NCBI GenBank assembly: GCA_036924285.1
Contig: JAYKYS010000002.1
Location: 48,437,501-48,501,500 of the forward strand
DNA length: 64,000 nucleotides
Direction: 5' to 3'
Source of the DNA: Asterella californica
Taxonomy: Eukaryota; Streptophyta; Marchantiopsida; Marchantiales; Aytoniaceae
Under the pieces are notes generated by a model. It was not told where the DNA came from and ran no database searches. It saw only the letters and a list, made by a program, of their open reading frames with translations. Shown here piece after piece: positions 34,501-47,100 of the stretch. The position numbers were made by a program, and so were the translations under genes. Numbering within the stretch: position 1 is the stretch's first letter; every line of letters starts with the position of its first letter.

Positions 34501-36887
34501 TTTGTAATTACTTTTGTCTAAAAATCTCAAAATCTATTTGATTTCTAAAGAAGGTATATTTAACACAAAGTCTCGGGTTTTGAGTTGTTTAGATGTCTAT
34601 ATATGATAAATATTATTATCTAGTCAAATTCTGTAATTAACAGTGTTTTTTGTGTTTCAATAGTCTAAATTTGTCCTCCATCTATGTAACTATTTTTACT
34701 ACTTCGACAAAAATATTACTCGCGGTTTCACTACAAAAAGATCCTAATAGTTATGATGTGTCTTTTGCTAACCAAACATATTCACACACATGCATCATAT
34801 AATGAACAAGAAATTTCATGTTATCACTTATCCACAACTATACAAGAAATGATAGATGTATACACAAGCAATTTACCATAGAGCAACCCATGAACTTCTT
34901 GGAGCAAAAACTCGAAATAGTACATTACCGATATCCATCACATTCTGAACTAATTGATGAGGATTAACATACCTAAAGTAGTCAGAATAAATTTATTCAC
35001 TAAATATAATATTCATGTATTAATTTTTAAATAAACATAACCACCTAATCTGCAAGTTTTGGGTTCATGTGAACAACATTCCAATTGCACAATAAATGTC
35101 CATTAAAGAATACAAGCAAGAAAACTATGCAAAGAATAAGAAAAGAAGTCCAAAAGCTTGGCATGAAGTACATGGACTGTATCGTCTCTTAAATGTATGT
35201 GTAATAAATTGGATGAAGATAAACCTATGAAGATCATGCATATCTTCATAAAAACTACTAAGGAGTCGAATGTCCATCTAAATTATGAGACTCGATTGAT
35301 TCTTTCAGTTTCTTTGCCATTAGACTATTCTTTTTCATCATTCTCTTTGTTTTCATGTTCATCGTCATCTCATACTCTTGTTTTGATCTCAATTTATTTA
35401 TCCAAACGGGGTAATTAGTTCTTGATTTCTATTACAATAAACTTTTACAACTAGTTGAGTCCTCAACAGAAAATCAAAAGTTAAGATTTGGGTTTTAAAA
35501 AAGACTATTTCTTGCTTGTAGAGAGTTGGTCTTCCTTTCCCACGCAAAACTTTCTAATTCTCTAAAAAGTATATTCTTTTGTCCATGTAAGGATCAGATG
35601 ACAATGTGGCATACCACTTGATTCACACTAGCATGGTTCATCTTTGTTGTCGAGAGTGATTATTTGTAACTTTTTATGTATTCCAAATAATTTATCATCC
35701 TCTACCGAAAGTACGAGCAATTGATTCACCGACAAATCTTTGATATAAGTAAATTTTTGAAATATATCATTTTTGTGAATCTTTAATGTGGTCTTGTTGC
35801 TAGTGAAACACAATCTCAATTTCATACACAAATGAAGAACGACAATAAGGAATATGTACATATCGCTGTAATTTTGTGATCGTAATTTTGGAAGTCAAGA
35901 TGATCTTTTTAGGCTCAAATCTGTCGACTAACCCTTTTAAGGTTGTCTTGTGCAGAATGTTTGAAACGACTTTCATGGAAATTTTCAGCTGATTTGGAGC
36001 ATTTTATTCGGAGTTGCAAGATGTCTGGAATAGGCTCAAAATTATCATATTTCATAATTCAGACATTCTGCAAAAGACAACCCCAAAGAGGATGTCGAGA
36101 GATTTGAGCTTAAAATTATTTTTGGATGTTCAAAAATGCATCAAAGATTATACCCACTTGTAATTTTCTTGACATTGATCGTTTTCTTATGTTTTGCTGA
36201 TCGAGGATAGACTTGACCTAACACAATATCACAATGAGGACGCTATGCATGCTTTCTAGTGTCTGTGATAATTCATTACTTCTTGTACCTTAATACAATT
36301 TATTGTCTTTTGATGTATGTTTGTAATTCATAACTTTCTCAAGTTGATGTCATTCATCAACTATGAGAAATGTCATCTTTTTTTATGACAAATGTGTTTG
36401 AGCACTACAATTCACTAATCACAAGTGACATGCATTATATCACTTATGAACTTTTCAACTTTTTACTTTCAACGTCAATTAACGTTCGCATAATATGGAT
36501 TTTTGGAAGACGAATCCATGAGGTCGATACTTAAGAGTTGTGAGCGGCTGTTTTATTTTCTTCATATCTTGAGATCAAATCTAATATTAAATGATTTGTC
36601 ATGGATGTTATGTTTAAACTTAAAATTTTCTTGTTTTGTATACTTCGGGGTATAATCATCGTTCAAGAATCTAGACAAAAGAGACGTCTTTGATTGAATA
36701 CATTCATAGTCTAGTAATTATATTTCTTTTAGGATGGTCAAAAGATTCCAAAGTCATCATTTTAACATTGATTCAACTTTTGAGATCCATGCACATCTAC
36801 TTGCTGGACCACAGAGTCATACATGAATTCCATAGACAAATCTACACAAGAGAGGTACAAACTAAAGATTGTTCCATATTGATCAAG
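31516..36887. other. AT-rich, gene-poor stretch
   Basis: No supportable gene was found. Frames are short and composed of AT-rich codons. The only structure seen is the imperfect inverted repeat at 35,912-36,110. Confidence 0.55.
35912..36110. repeat. Imperfect inverted repeat, about 50-bp arms
   Basis: The arm at 35912-35960 (GGCTCAAATCTGTCGAC to GGTTGTCTTGTGCAGAATGT) is complementary, with scattered mismatches, to 36060-36110. About 100 bp separate the arms. It is a small foldback or MITE relic. Confidence 0.65.
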
Positions 36888-37133
36888 TGTGCTCCATATA
36901 CTTCATGGACTGCTCCGCACCAAATTGATGTAGTCCATAAAGTTCTTGGTCAACTTTGAATCAAAAGAGTATAGTCCATGAAGTTCATGGGTTGCAGTAC
37001 ATCAGAGCAATGCAATCTATCAAGTTCTTGGACTACTTTGCACTGAAATGGTCTAGTCCATGAGTTAATAAGCTACACAACATTAGAGGAGTGAAGTAAG
37101 TGTAACTCCTAGACCTCTTTGCATTAAAGGAAC
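36888..37133 (+). repeat. 41-bp minisatellite, six diverged units
   Basis: Units start at 36888, 36929, 36970, 37011, 37052 and 37092. The first five are spaced exactly 41 bp apart. The consensus resembles TNTAGTCCATNAAGTTCTTG followed by GACTACTTTGCACNAAANNG. The units are substantially diverged, so the array is old. Confidence 0.75.
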
Positions 37134-39173
37134 ATTATCTTTGAGTTCATTGGATCCTCTTCTCTTGAAAATAACTATTTATGAATTTTGTATGATGAAC
37201 ACTTTTTATGGAAGATTGGCTATATATTATTAGAATGAGAATACACAATTTAGATATCTATTGGTTAGTTATTTCTTGACTTGTCAAATGTAATTTCCTT
37301 ACACATAAAGTTATTTTGTCGGTCATTAGATTTGTGGTCTTATCATCAATGTATACAGTTATATCAAATTACGTTTACTTTAAATGTAAATGTAAAACAT
37401 GTGTCTTTGTGAATCTCTGGCCGAAACCAGTTCCTGCAAGTGAAAAAAAAGATTTAAGAAAAAAAACCCATTAGCGGATACCTGATTGCTATTAGCACCA
37501 TCATTTATAACTACATGGTCTTTCAGAAAATCCGGTGGATGTACTTATGTTATGCATAATATGTGATAGTCAATTATCATTATTACGAACAATACTTTAC
37601 TAAAGTGAAGTCCAAAGACCTAAAAGTTAAAAAATATTGTCTATGTTGTGTTGTAAGTAACTTTTATGCCTTCTTACTGTATAAAACTGTACGTCACTGA
37701 CTGTAAAGTTGTAAAGGCAAGGTCTGAGTCACCACTGAATCCTTGGTTGATAAATAATTCTGTAACTTCCGTTCATTATTTCATAGATTTTCTCCATCAA
37801 ATTTACATAACTAAAATTTGACATCTATTAGTATCTGCAGTCAATGCTCGTAAGCAAGTCCCCCATAAGATTGTTAAATTAAACGTTTGTACAATTTCTC
37901 CCATCCCAGACATGATTTTGATATTTCACGCTTATGGTTAACAAGGGATTTCAGCTTTGTACACTTAGAAGGCCTAAGGGCTCTCGATTAATTTATGCCC
38001 TAACTCTTCTCGACACTTAAAAACTAATCATTTTAGAACCAAACCGAATGAAAAACTACTGATTGGTTTTAATCGGTTCAGCTTTGGACTATATCGTGAG
38101 CTATAGTCCAACTCTAGTTATCTTCATGACAGACTAGAGTATTCACGAGTGGGATACAAGATAGTAAGGTATAGTAAGTGCAATAACAACCACGAGGTTT
38201 CTATGACAAAAATAGCTTTTAACAGCAAATAAAAAGTAAATAAAGAAAAATAGAGGGTGTCAATGTTAAGCAGAAATAGTCTCATATGGCTGAAAGACAA
38301 AAGACCAGAACTTTTTAGTGGTTAGTTTTCTACTGAACTGCAGTTCGTTTTGGGTTGCCCTTCTCAACTGAGAGTAGAATGTCTTCATTGATTATTTTTT
38401 ATCTTCATCAATTGGATCATTACTATGATGCGTAGATTTCTCTACACAAAAATAAATGAGCGAAACAAATGAGAACTCAGTAAGAAGACGCCCATGGCAT
38501 TTTCTTATGGGCACCTTTGAAAACACCTCCAAGATCCACCCGAAGTCATAACTCCTTCCCGCGGATATGAAAATTTTCAAAAAAATTCTAACTTTGACAC
38601 CCCCTAATAGTCTTCTTCTCTATTTTATCAGAAGCAAGAGAGTGAACATTTCTCAGTCGTCATCTCCATACCAGTTCTAACCACTCCTTTTACCATCACA
38701 TTTATTTGTAGAATTAGTTACTGCAGCACAATTTGAGAAAACTATGCAATACGAGAGTTTTTCTTTGCGATACTCTATTCCAAAACATGATCTTATAAAT
38801 GATAGAATACTTCTGGATGTTACGTTCGTTTATAGGCTCAACTCTTATTGCGCATAATACTCGCATGTATTAATAAACTTTTGCCCGTCTTATTGTTTTG
38901 ACACTTGATCGGACCCCTGACTTGTCAGTCTCCGTCCTCCTCATACTCGAGCCATGTCAGAATGCTCATGTCAACTTTCCGTCTAGCTAGATCTTGACAT
39001 GTAGACAAAAACGTGAGAATTGAAATGAAACATGAAGATCAAAGGCAAGTGTCTCAGTTTGTGTGCCAAGGTTGACATGCACACCGTCGCGATGTAAGCC
39101 TATTAGAGATGACGACTCTGACGGCTAGCTATACTCTAGGTCGGGTGCTCGGCAGTCACTAGAGTAATAGAGA
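37134..39173. other. Intergenic DNA, nothing recognised
   Basis: This is AT-rich sequence without a long frame or clear repeat. It leads into the MULE pseudogene. Confidence 0.5.
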
Positions 39174-41727
39174 ATGGAGAGTGATCAAAATTAGGATAGT
39201 GAAAAAGCGTTGGATGGATTACACTTTGAGGATGACGTCCATGAATTCTTGATTGATGCTCCTAGTGAGCAGGAGGAAGAAGAAATAGTGCTCGAACGAT
39301 GGAGAAGAAAAATGTTGGAGAGTCAAGGGACTGATGCTTTTCTAAGAAGCAAGATATTGCAGGTCTTGTGACAGACACCGGTAGAGTTCGCTTGGGGAGA
39401 GTTCTCTTCATATAAAGATTTTGAATTCTGTGGAGAATCGCTGTGTTTCTTGAATAGTAGACTTGATCAGAAAGTTAAAATCAAAGGTTAATTGCATGGT
39501 GCAAATTTGCAGATATGGTGGAAAAGCAAGGTGCCGCAAGACCCTCGAGCAACGTGTCAAAAACAACGAGAATGTGGAAGTTAATTACCAGAATAGCCAA
39601 GTTCGTAGTTTTCAAGAGTTATCTCAAAGACAGAAACAGAACAAGAGACGAGATGAAGTAGCAAGAATTCTTCTCACTACTCAAACTCGAGAACTTGCAG
39701 TGAATGATCAAGGAGGAGAGAAGCTTCGGTACTTGAGCGTTGGTAGGACAATATTCTACTCCGATGGAGTTGTAGACGGAGAAGTTCTTGAACCTTGTAA
39801 GTGAAGAGTTAGAGCTCAAAAAGGAAAGTTCAGCGGTATGATCACTATTACAATATGTGATTTACAGCATATTTGTTCGTGACGCATGACCAGTTGGCGC
39901 GGTCCAACTTCATTGAACATTTTGTCCAAAGTTTTGTGTAACAATGTAGCAATTGATCTGAATACTCCTATTCGGAACTTGATGGAAGAAATCAGAACGT
40001 CATTTAACATACGAGTGTCATACTTTCAGGTGTGGAGATCATGAGAGCCTTCACTTGATGCACTTGAAAATAACCAAACTACATCGTTTCAACACATTCC
40101 AGCAGTTTGCAGAAACATAAAGGACATTGATATGTGAGCTATGATCGACTATGGCATTGAGAGAAAAGCCCACAAGTATTTTGTTGTATTTTTGTCTGTC
40201 CAAGTGCTATCCAATCCGCTTCTACTCTCACTCAAAAAGTAATATGTTTGGATGCGTGTCATAGCAAAAACTAAAGATTTCCTTGTTAGACTTTTTGACT
40301 TTTGTGTTAGATGGTGGGAATGAAGCAATTATCTTGGCATTTGTTGTTGCACATCGAGAAGACATTGCAACTGAAAGTGATTTTGTGCTTTACTTCGAGA
40401 AATCATTCACGGAATAAATTCACCTCAAATAGTTATAATCAGTGATAGACAGAATGTGCTTCAAAGAGGCAGTAGTTAGGTTTTTATCTAAAGCGAAATA
40501 CATGCAGTATGCCCCATACATTCATATGAATATGCAAACTTGATTTGGAAAACACGTAGAACAACTATTCTTGGCATATCTCTAGCCCGGAATTGAGAAA
40601 TGTAATCCTTGAATCCTGAATCTTTGAATTTTTCTTGAGCTTGAAGTTGAGAGTTTTTGCACGATGCAATGTGATGTTAATGATAGACAATCGGTCCAAC
40701 ATGATTTTCTAGAGAAACTCGACTCAAGAAGGAGAGGAGCAGATAATTGGAGAGTACCTACGCACTATTTCATCTAAACGTTATAGTCAGTGGGCATTTT
40801 CCTTATCTCGTTAAGAAAAGTCATCTCGAATGTTGTTGAGAGCATGAACAATGCTTTGAAATTGATCTTATGGAACACATCACTAAAAATAATGTTGGAC
40901 CTATAGTACTACATGATGCATCAGTTCACTAAACGTCGAATGTAGCTACAGTTGGAGACAAATTTGCTTACAAAGTTTGCATGACAAAGACTAATAGAGA
41001 ATGAGCACGCAGTCGAGAGATTTCTATGTTATATTTTAGATCAGAGTGAAGCACCAGTGATATGTCACACGAGCGGCTTAACTCACATTGTCAACATGGT
41101 CAAAATGAGAGAAGTGCGTGCACTTGTCTCTAGTACCAAGAGATGGCATGGTCATGTGAACACACGATCTCTTTTCAATCGAGAGCAAAGGGAGAACTCA
41201 ATGAGGAGAATGGATCGCATCTAGTATAGTTCAAGCTTGTTTTTCATATATGGCCATCTGTCTCCTCCACAATTGACTTTGATGATTTGGAGCTTGTGTG
41301 GACATGTGATCCATCTTCGATGAGCAAATGTCAAGACAGACAAAGGGTGGTAAGAATCGATAGTAATACACATATCTCACAACCACATCCCGTTGCAACT
41401 GAAGGGCAGCAACAAGACGAAGTAGAAGTTATCTCTCCACATCTCATTGCAACTGGAGGACAATAGGAAGGCGAAGCTGAAGTTGTCCCTCCACCTTCGA
41501 ATCGAGTAGTCATTAAGATAAACTTTCTCTTCCGTGAAGAACAAATTAATCATTTTCCGACCGCCCACTTTTCACAAAGAAGAAGAAGACGTGCTCTCGC
41601 TCTAAGACATCCAGTTCCATACGTTAGTTCCGCAAGATATATGCCTACACAAGGCTGGTGTAGCCGATGTAGACAAGTGAGACACAATGTATAGACTTGT
41701 CCAAGTACACATGCATATGGATCATAG
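39174..41727 (+). pseudogene. MULE (Mutator-like) transposase pseudogene
   Basis: From an ATG at 39174, plus-strand pieces in shifting frames follow the layout of plant MULE transposases. An acidic N-terminus (VHEFLIDAPSEQEEEE) is followed by NIRVSYFQVWRS (about 40,006). Next comes a DDE-type core with VICLDACHSK (about 40,240), VLDGGNEAIILAFVVAHRED (about 40,310) and IVIISDRQ (about 40,429). A C-terminal CCHC zinc knuckle, Cys-x2-Cys-x4-His-x4-Cys, lies at 41659-41700. The two aspartates of the core are readable, but stops and frameshifts are frequent and one stop lies inside the knuckle. The gene is dead. No terminal inverted repeats or target duplication were located. It is unlikely to have mobilised the phased-TIR elements recently. 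Confidence 0.7.
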
Positions 41728-42027
41728 ATGACGTCTATCACTGACTTCCTCGTGATATTTTGCAAACAAACATTCAAGATGCAAGTACTAAAGTTCTGTT
41801 AAGTGTCTCCAGATCTTCCAGAGAAGAGGACGGCATTTGAGTTGTTGTGTAATATGAAAACTCGACAAATACTTTGATATCATTTAATTGCATCTTCAGT
41901 TTTAGTGTTTCTTTACTTCCGGAGCGTTCACCTGAATGCATTAAGTTGAGGACAATGACCAGGATTGGATATTTCGAGTCTTCACTTGACAAGGAAACCT
42001 GATCATCAAACTGCATAATCTAACCCA

Positions 42028-42193
42028 TGCAACTTCTTAACACACGCCTCTAAATCTCAACCTAGATCCAGAACTACCAAAGAGCTCAAAGCAAAGAAAA
42101 CATCCTTTTGCTAACAAAAAGCTTTGCATAGATATCACACGATTCAAATCTTGGTCCAAACAGCATCCATGTATAAGCCCTTAGCTAAAGTAG
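42028..42193 (-). mobile_element. Element A, left LTR, outer piece
   Basis: The sequence matches 52,208-52,375 with substitutions. Shared blocks are ACTACCAAAG, AAACATCCTTTTGCTAACAAAAA, GATATCACACGATTCAAA and AAGCCCTTAGCTAAAG. The match stops at 42193, where element B begins, and resumes at 49,477. In the minus-strand reading this is the 3' LTR of A. Confidence 0.75.
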
Positions 42194-44178
42194 TGTGGTG
42201 CCCAAAAATTACAGGATTCACGAATTTTTGAAATTTTTAAGATTAATAACTTGTTTGTATAACTGAAGAAGCGTTGTTACTTAAGATTACTGCTTCCTTA
42301 GAAGGAAGATGATCTTATGAGCTTTTTAATAAGAAGTTTACTTCTTCAGAAGACGACCGTCTTCCGGGAAGCGTCTTCTCAGTTGCGTCTTCGGAAGACG
42401 AGAAGACGGCGGAAGACACCCATCTTCTGGAAGACAGTGACCACGAAGACCTAACCATGAATTTTCAGGTAAAGGAGTAGATGTACCTACTAGGTAACAC
42501 CAAGGTGGTAGGTAGGTCGGGTAAGTCACCTAGGGTCGAAACCCTTAATATGCGGGGAAGATGCGTAGGAAGCGCATTAGCGCATTCCAGCTTCCCGTAG
42601 CAGCACGCTTCTTGAGAAGATCGATTTCAGTGGGTGAGCTTCGAGTGAGGAGACAGCGAGGTGACATTGAGAGAGGACAAGATCGATTAGAAGCTAGAAG
42701 GAAGGCGAGGTCGAATTGCTGAAGCGCAGGAAGCATACAAAGTGAAAAGCGTTTCTTGTGAAACTCTCGGAAGCTGACATTGGAAGCAGCTGAGTGGAAT
42801 CGGAGGTGGACGGCTTAATCAATTGAGGCGTAGTCAAGAGCGGACGACGGAAGCAGCTCAGTGGAGTCGCATTGGAGCTGGGGCTAGAGCCAGAAGCGCA
42901 CGGAAGGTCGAAGATAACTCGGGAAGCAGACAGAAGACTGTATAGGTTCTTCCCATGTTCTTTTCTCTTCCCACTGCTTCTCGCCTTTGTTTGGTATCCC
43001 CCGCGCTTCCCCGGTTGTTTGCAGGCAGCCTGATCGATTACCCCCATCCCCATTTTTCCTATTGTGACATTGGGTGCGGAAGCGCTGTCCAATTTCCTTC
43101 AGACATCTTCCTACTTCTTCATGAGTTCAATTCGAGCTTCCCTACCCATTGTCCTCAAATTGACAATCCCAGCTATCAATTTCCCTACCTTACCCTCTCT
43201 CTACCTCCGTAATCTTGAACAGAAGACGCTTCGGAAGATTGGAACATCTTCGGAGGACGCTTCTGAAACTTGACTGTCTTCGGAAGTCGACTGTAACCAA
43301 TTCGTATAAAGAGTGGATTTGCTTTGCTTTTGTGTTAAGAGAGACTTGGTACGAATCCTGAGTAGCTTGGTGAGTTGTTTTGTTATTTTGAGAAGTTGAA
43401 AGTCGGGGACTAGGTCTGTGCCTCCCGGTCTTCCAAGCTTCTCAACTCCACATCTTCCTAGAGAGACTAGAAGACTGAAAGGTTGGCAAAATGAGCGAGA
43501 AGACGTGAGGGTCCATTTCGGGTCTCTTCTGTCCGACCCATAGCAGCCATTCCTTCTTCTTTCCAAACTTAGGAGAGAGTCGTGAGAAGACTTGTTGGCA
43601 GAATCTGGAGAGAAGGGTCGAGGGTTCTGTCTTCCCACCGAGCAGCAAGCTTCTTCTGAGTGCGTATGAGAGGTGAGAAGTCGGAAGAACAGAGTGCAAT
43701 TGTCTTGAGTCTGTTGTGAGGATAGATTGCACGTAGGAAGACGAAGACAGGTGAGACCAGTGAAGAGAAGCCTGACTTCGGGAGGTCTTTCGAGAAAGAC
43801 ATTGAATCAGAAACTGTCCCGGGTGTCTTCCCAGAGGCCACTGTCACTGCAGGAGCCCGCAACCATCTTCCCAACCTGTTATGCACTCTAAGTTTCGTGA
43901 ATCTTGTATCTTCTGATAAGAAGTAGGATGTAATGCAAGGTGGGTTGTCTTCTTGGTAATCCATGAGAGGCCTTGCTTAGATAGGATTGTTTAGATATAG
44001 CTCGGAAGACAAGAGCTATCTAGGAAGTACTGTTAGAATCCCGGAAGACGGAGCAGCTGTCTTCTGGAAGACTAGTTTTGTCTTCTGAGAAGTAGAAGCT
44101 AGACTGTGAGCACTTGGGAAGGAATGAGCCTTCAGCTCATAGTAAGTGCGTGTGGCTTAGTGCAACAGGTCTTCCAGT
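42194..44178. other. Element B, 5' non-coding region
   Basis: This is the leader or LTR-like part of B. GAAGAC and GTCTTC words are packed on both strands. Open frames on the minus strand at 43,200-43,964 are by-products of this composition and have no domain. Confidence 0.5.
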
Positions 44179-47100
44179 ATGTCGATGCATCCTCGAGGGT
44201 TGGTGTTACCGACGGCTGAGTTGGCCGAGGCCACGCCCTTCCTCAAGGAGTTGGGTCTCGATTTCTTCCTATGGGATTGGAACCTCGCCGATCAGAGACT
44301 TCTGGAGGAGGTGTGGGCAGCGTTACCACCCCGCAACCGTGTACATGCGAAGACAGGAGTAGCTCGAGGAAGACCATCTTCCTGGACTGAAGATTGATGG
44401 CGCAGGGCCTTCCACATGCCAAAATCCGAGGACCGAGGTTATTGGTTCGAGAAGAAGATCCAACCTAGGATTGTGAGTGCGTGGCATGTGCCTGGAAGCA
44501 CAACTTGTCTCTTCGTGGAGGACAGGCAGGGTAGGAATGGGTGGAAGATCGAATCTTACCGGGAGCCGAAGAAGCGACTTCTGGCGAAGTTGTTTCTGCA
44601 TCTCTTTCTCAAGGAGAAAGCGCAGAAGACGAGGTACCTGGGAGATCAGGACGTAGAGTTCCTAGAAGCAGTGTGGAATGAAGGAGTGCCCATCAACTGG
44701 GGCGCATACGTCCACAATTATGTATAGGCGGAGCTAGCGTACTTGGGTTCCCCGGCAAGAGGACACTTGACACCTTTTCTCTGCTACTTATACATAGCCA
44801 TGAGGGATCTTAGGGGAGATCAGTTGGCGGAGTATGGGCCAACAGGGCAACAGGAGATGAAGGAGGAGACCTCGGAAGACGATGACCGAGTAGCAGCCGC
44901 AACTCCCCCTCCCACTCTAATGTCGCAGCTGAGGCCCGGCTCTCATCAGAAGACGCTTCTGGTGCGAGAAGACGAGTCCAGTGGATCGAAAGACGCCACG
45001 CCGCAGAGGAAGATGGGCCCTAGAAGTGTACCTAGGAAGCCCACCTCTCTCATTCATTCAGGATCAGAGTCGGACTCGGAGGAAGAGCCAATGAGTACCT
45101 GATCGGAGCAGAAGACCGCTTCTGCAACACCAGGGAGTCTTCCGAAGACTCCAGAAGACAAGAGAAGAAGAGATACACCTACTGCGATGAGGGGAAGCGC
45201 AGTGAAGAGGACCGCTTCTGCCATGGGGAGGGATCTTCCACCTCGGAAGATGAGAAGAGTAGCTTCTTCTCGTGCGCAAAAGATGAAGACCATAATGTGG
45301 AAAAGACTTCCTTGCCTATGGAAGATCAGGTAGAGACCTCCGACCAAGTCGTGGAGATGAGCCTGTCTTCCGCAGGAAGACGACTGGAGGAGTTCGATGC
45401 TTTCTTCTGAGCCGAGATCCTGCCCGCTATGGAGTTTTTGGAGAAGAGAGCGAAGGCTCAGGAGAGGTCCTTGCAACCTGGATTCGGTCTGCGCACCTTG
45501 CTGCGACGAGAAGAAGACGAGAAGAAGATAGAGTCGTTGGAAGCTAGTCTCCGCACCACGGGGAAGCTCGCAGCAAGATACAAGGCGGAAGCTGCCGCTT
45601 CTACCAAGGAGCTGGTGCAGCTTCGGAAGAGCAACCAGGAGTTGCAGGCGCGTGTACAGCTACGCGATCAAGAGGTCCTCCGAGTGCGAGAGAAGATCAC
45701 CGCCCTCGCAGAGGAGAAGATGACTTGGACGACGCAGCGGGAAGCCGCAGAAGCGCGATGTCGCGCTACTTGACGGCTACATGCTTGACTTCTACTCCGA
45801 CGCTTAGGTTTAGTAGTTCTAGAAGTTAGCTCATATTACTTCTAGTCCTTTATATATGTGTTTGACACATTTGCATACGGTGTTAACACTAATTTGAGTC
45901 CTAGTAGGCTGATAGTATGCTAGTTATCTTGTTCAAGCATTTGTGCGCTTGTGCAAGTGACTTCTTACTTGTCTATGACGTCCAATGTACATTACTTAGG
46001 GTTTCCATGCTGATAGGGGTTTGAGCTCATGGGTTGTACTTACTTGTCGCCCATGCACGCTTTCTAGCTGATTTAAGTTATTTTTCAGGGCTGCGTGTCA
46101 TTTTAGATAGTTTAAGTTTTACGTTGGCACTCTAGGGAGCTTGACGTGGTAGCCTATGAGTAAAACTAAGTTGCCACGTGGTTTAGGGTACTAAAGGACA
46201 ACCAAGTGGAGCTATGAACTCCCATTGGTCTGTTTTTGTCTTTTGTTAAACTCTAAATTAGAAGCAGAGCTCTAGAGTGGAGTTCGAACATTTGGTGAGG
46301 GATCTTCGAAATCTGAGAGCACAGGGAGAGAGAGGTCGTCATGCCAAGCACTTCAAGTGAAATTTTTGATCGATTTGAGTCAATAAAGACGAAGTTATGA
46401 TCAATTGAAGTTCGAATTGTGCCAGAATTGAATCACTTTTGTTGGATTTAGGGTTTTCAGTGTCACTTGCAGCAGATTTGAGGAAATTGCTTCAAAACTT
46501 CGAGGTTGTGTTCTCTGCCAGCAAGGCTACAATTTCCCAAAAAGTTTTGCATCGATTGAGTGACTGAGTAATTCAGGGCGGCCGCTGAAGCTGGAGGGGT
46601 CTGGAAAGCTCTTAATCTAGAGCAGCGACTTCAGGGAAGGAGATCTGGAGTTCTACAAACAATCAGGAGTCCCAACTTCACAGGAGTGTTCAGCAAGCTG
46701 TGAACTGCAAATCCTGTAAGAAACTTCGAAATTGATCGAGCCAAACTCCTGTTATAGGTCGAAATAGCCATCTAGGTACCAGAAATTGCCGTAGTTTTCT
46801 TGCTCAAAACTTTTCTGTTCATATCTCCGTGTCAGAATTTGATCTCAGGCTGAAATTTCGTCTGTGAGTTCAGTAGTACCTCATTTGCATGTAGGGGAAG
46901 TTTAGAGGTCTAAACCTTCATAGTTTTCCTCTCTGTGAGTGTCAAAGTTCACCGCCGGATCTTATTACTGCCAGCTAGACCTGAATTTTGCCTTCTGGGT
47001 ATATTACTAGATCTTACACATCTGTGTGAGTGTTTATAGCCCTGTTGTAACCTGAAAGCCAACCTCTTGAGTGAACAACCACAGCCAGAAGCCCGGCGCT

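Noticed and set aside
36888..37133. CRISPR-like array
   Set aside because: Units are contiguous and diverged with no constant repeat and variable spacer, and the genome is a plant's.
43201..43964. Minus-strand frames of 96-145 codons in element B
   Set aside because: They arise from repeated GAAGAC/GTCTTC words, overlap each other in different frames, and have no domain.
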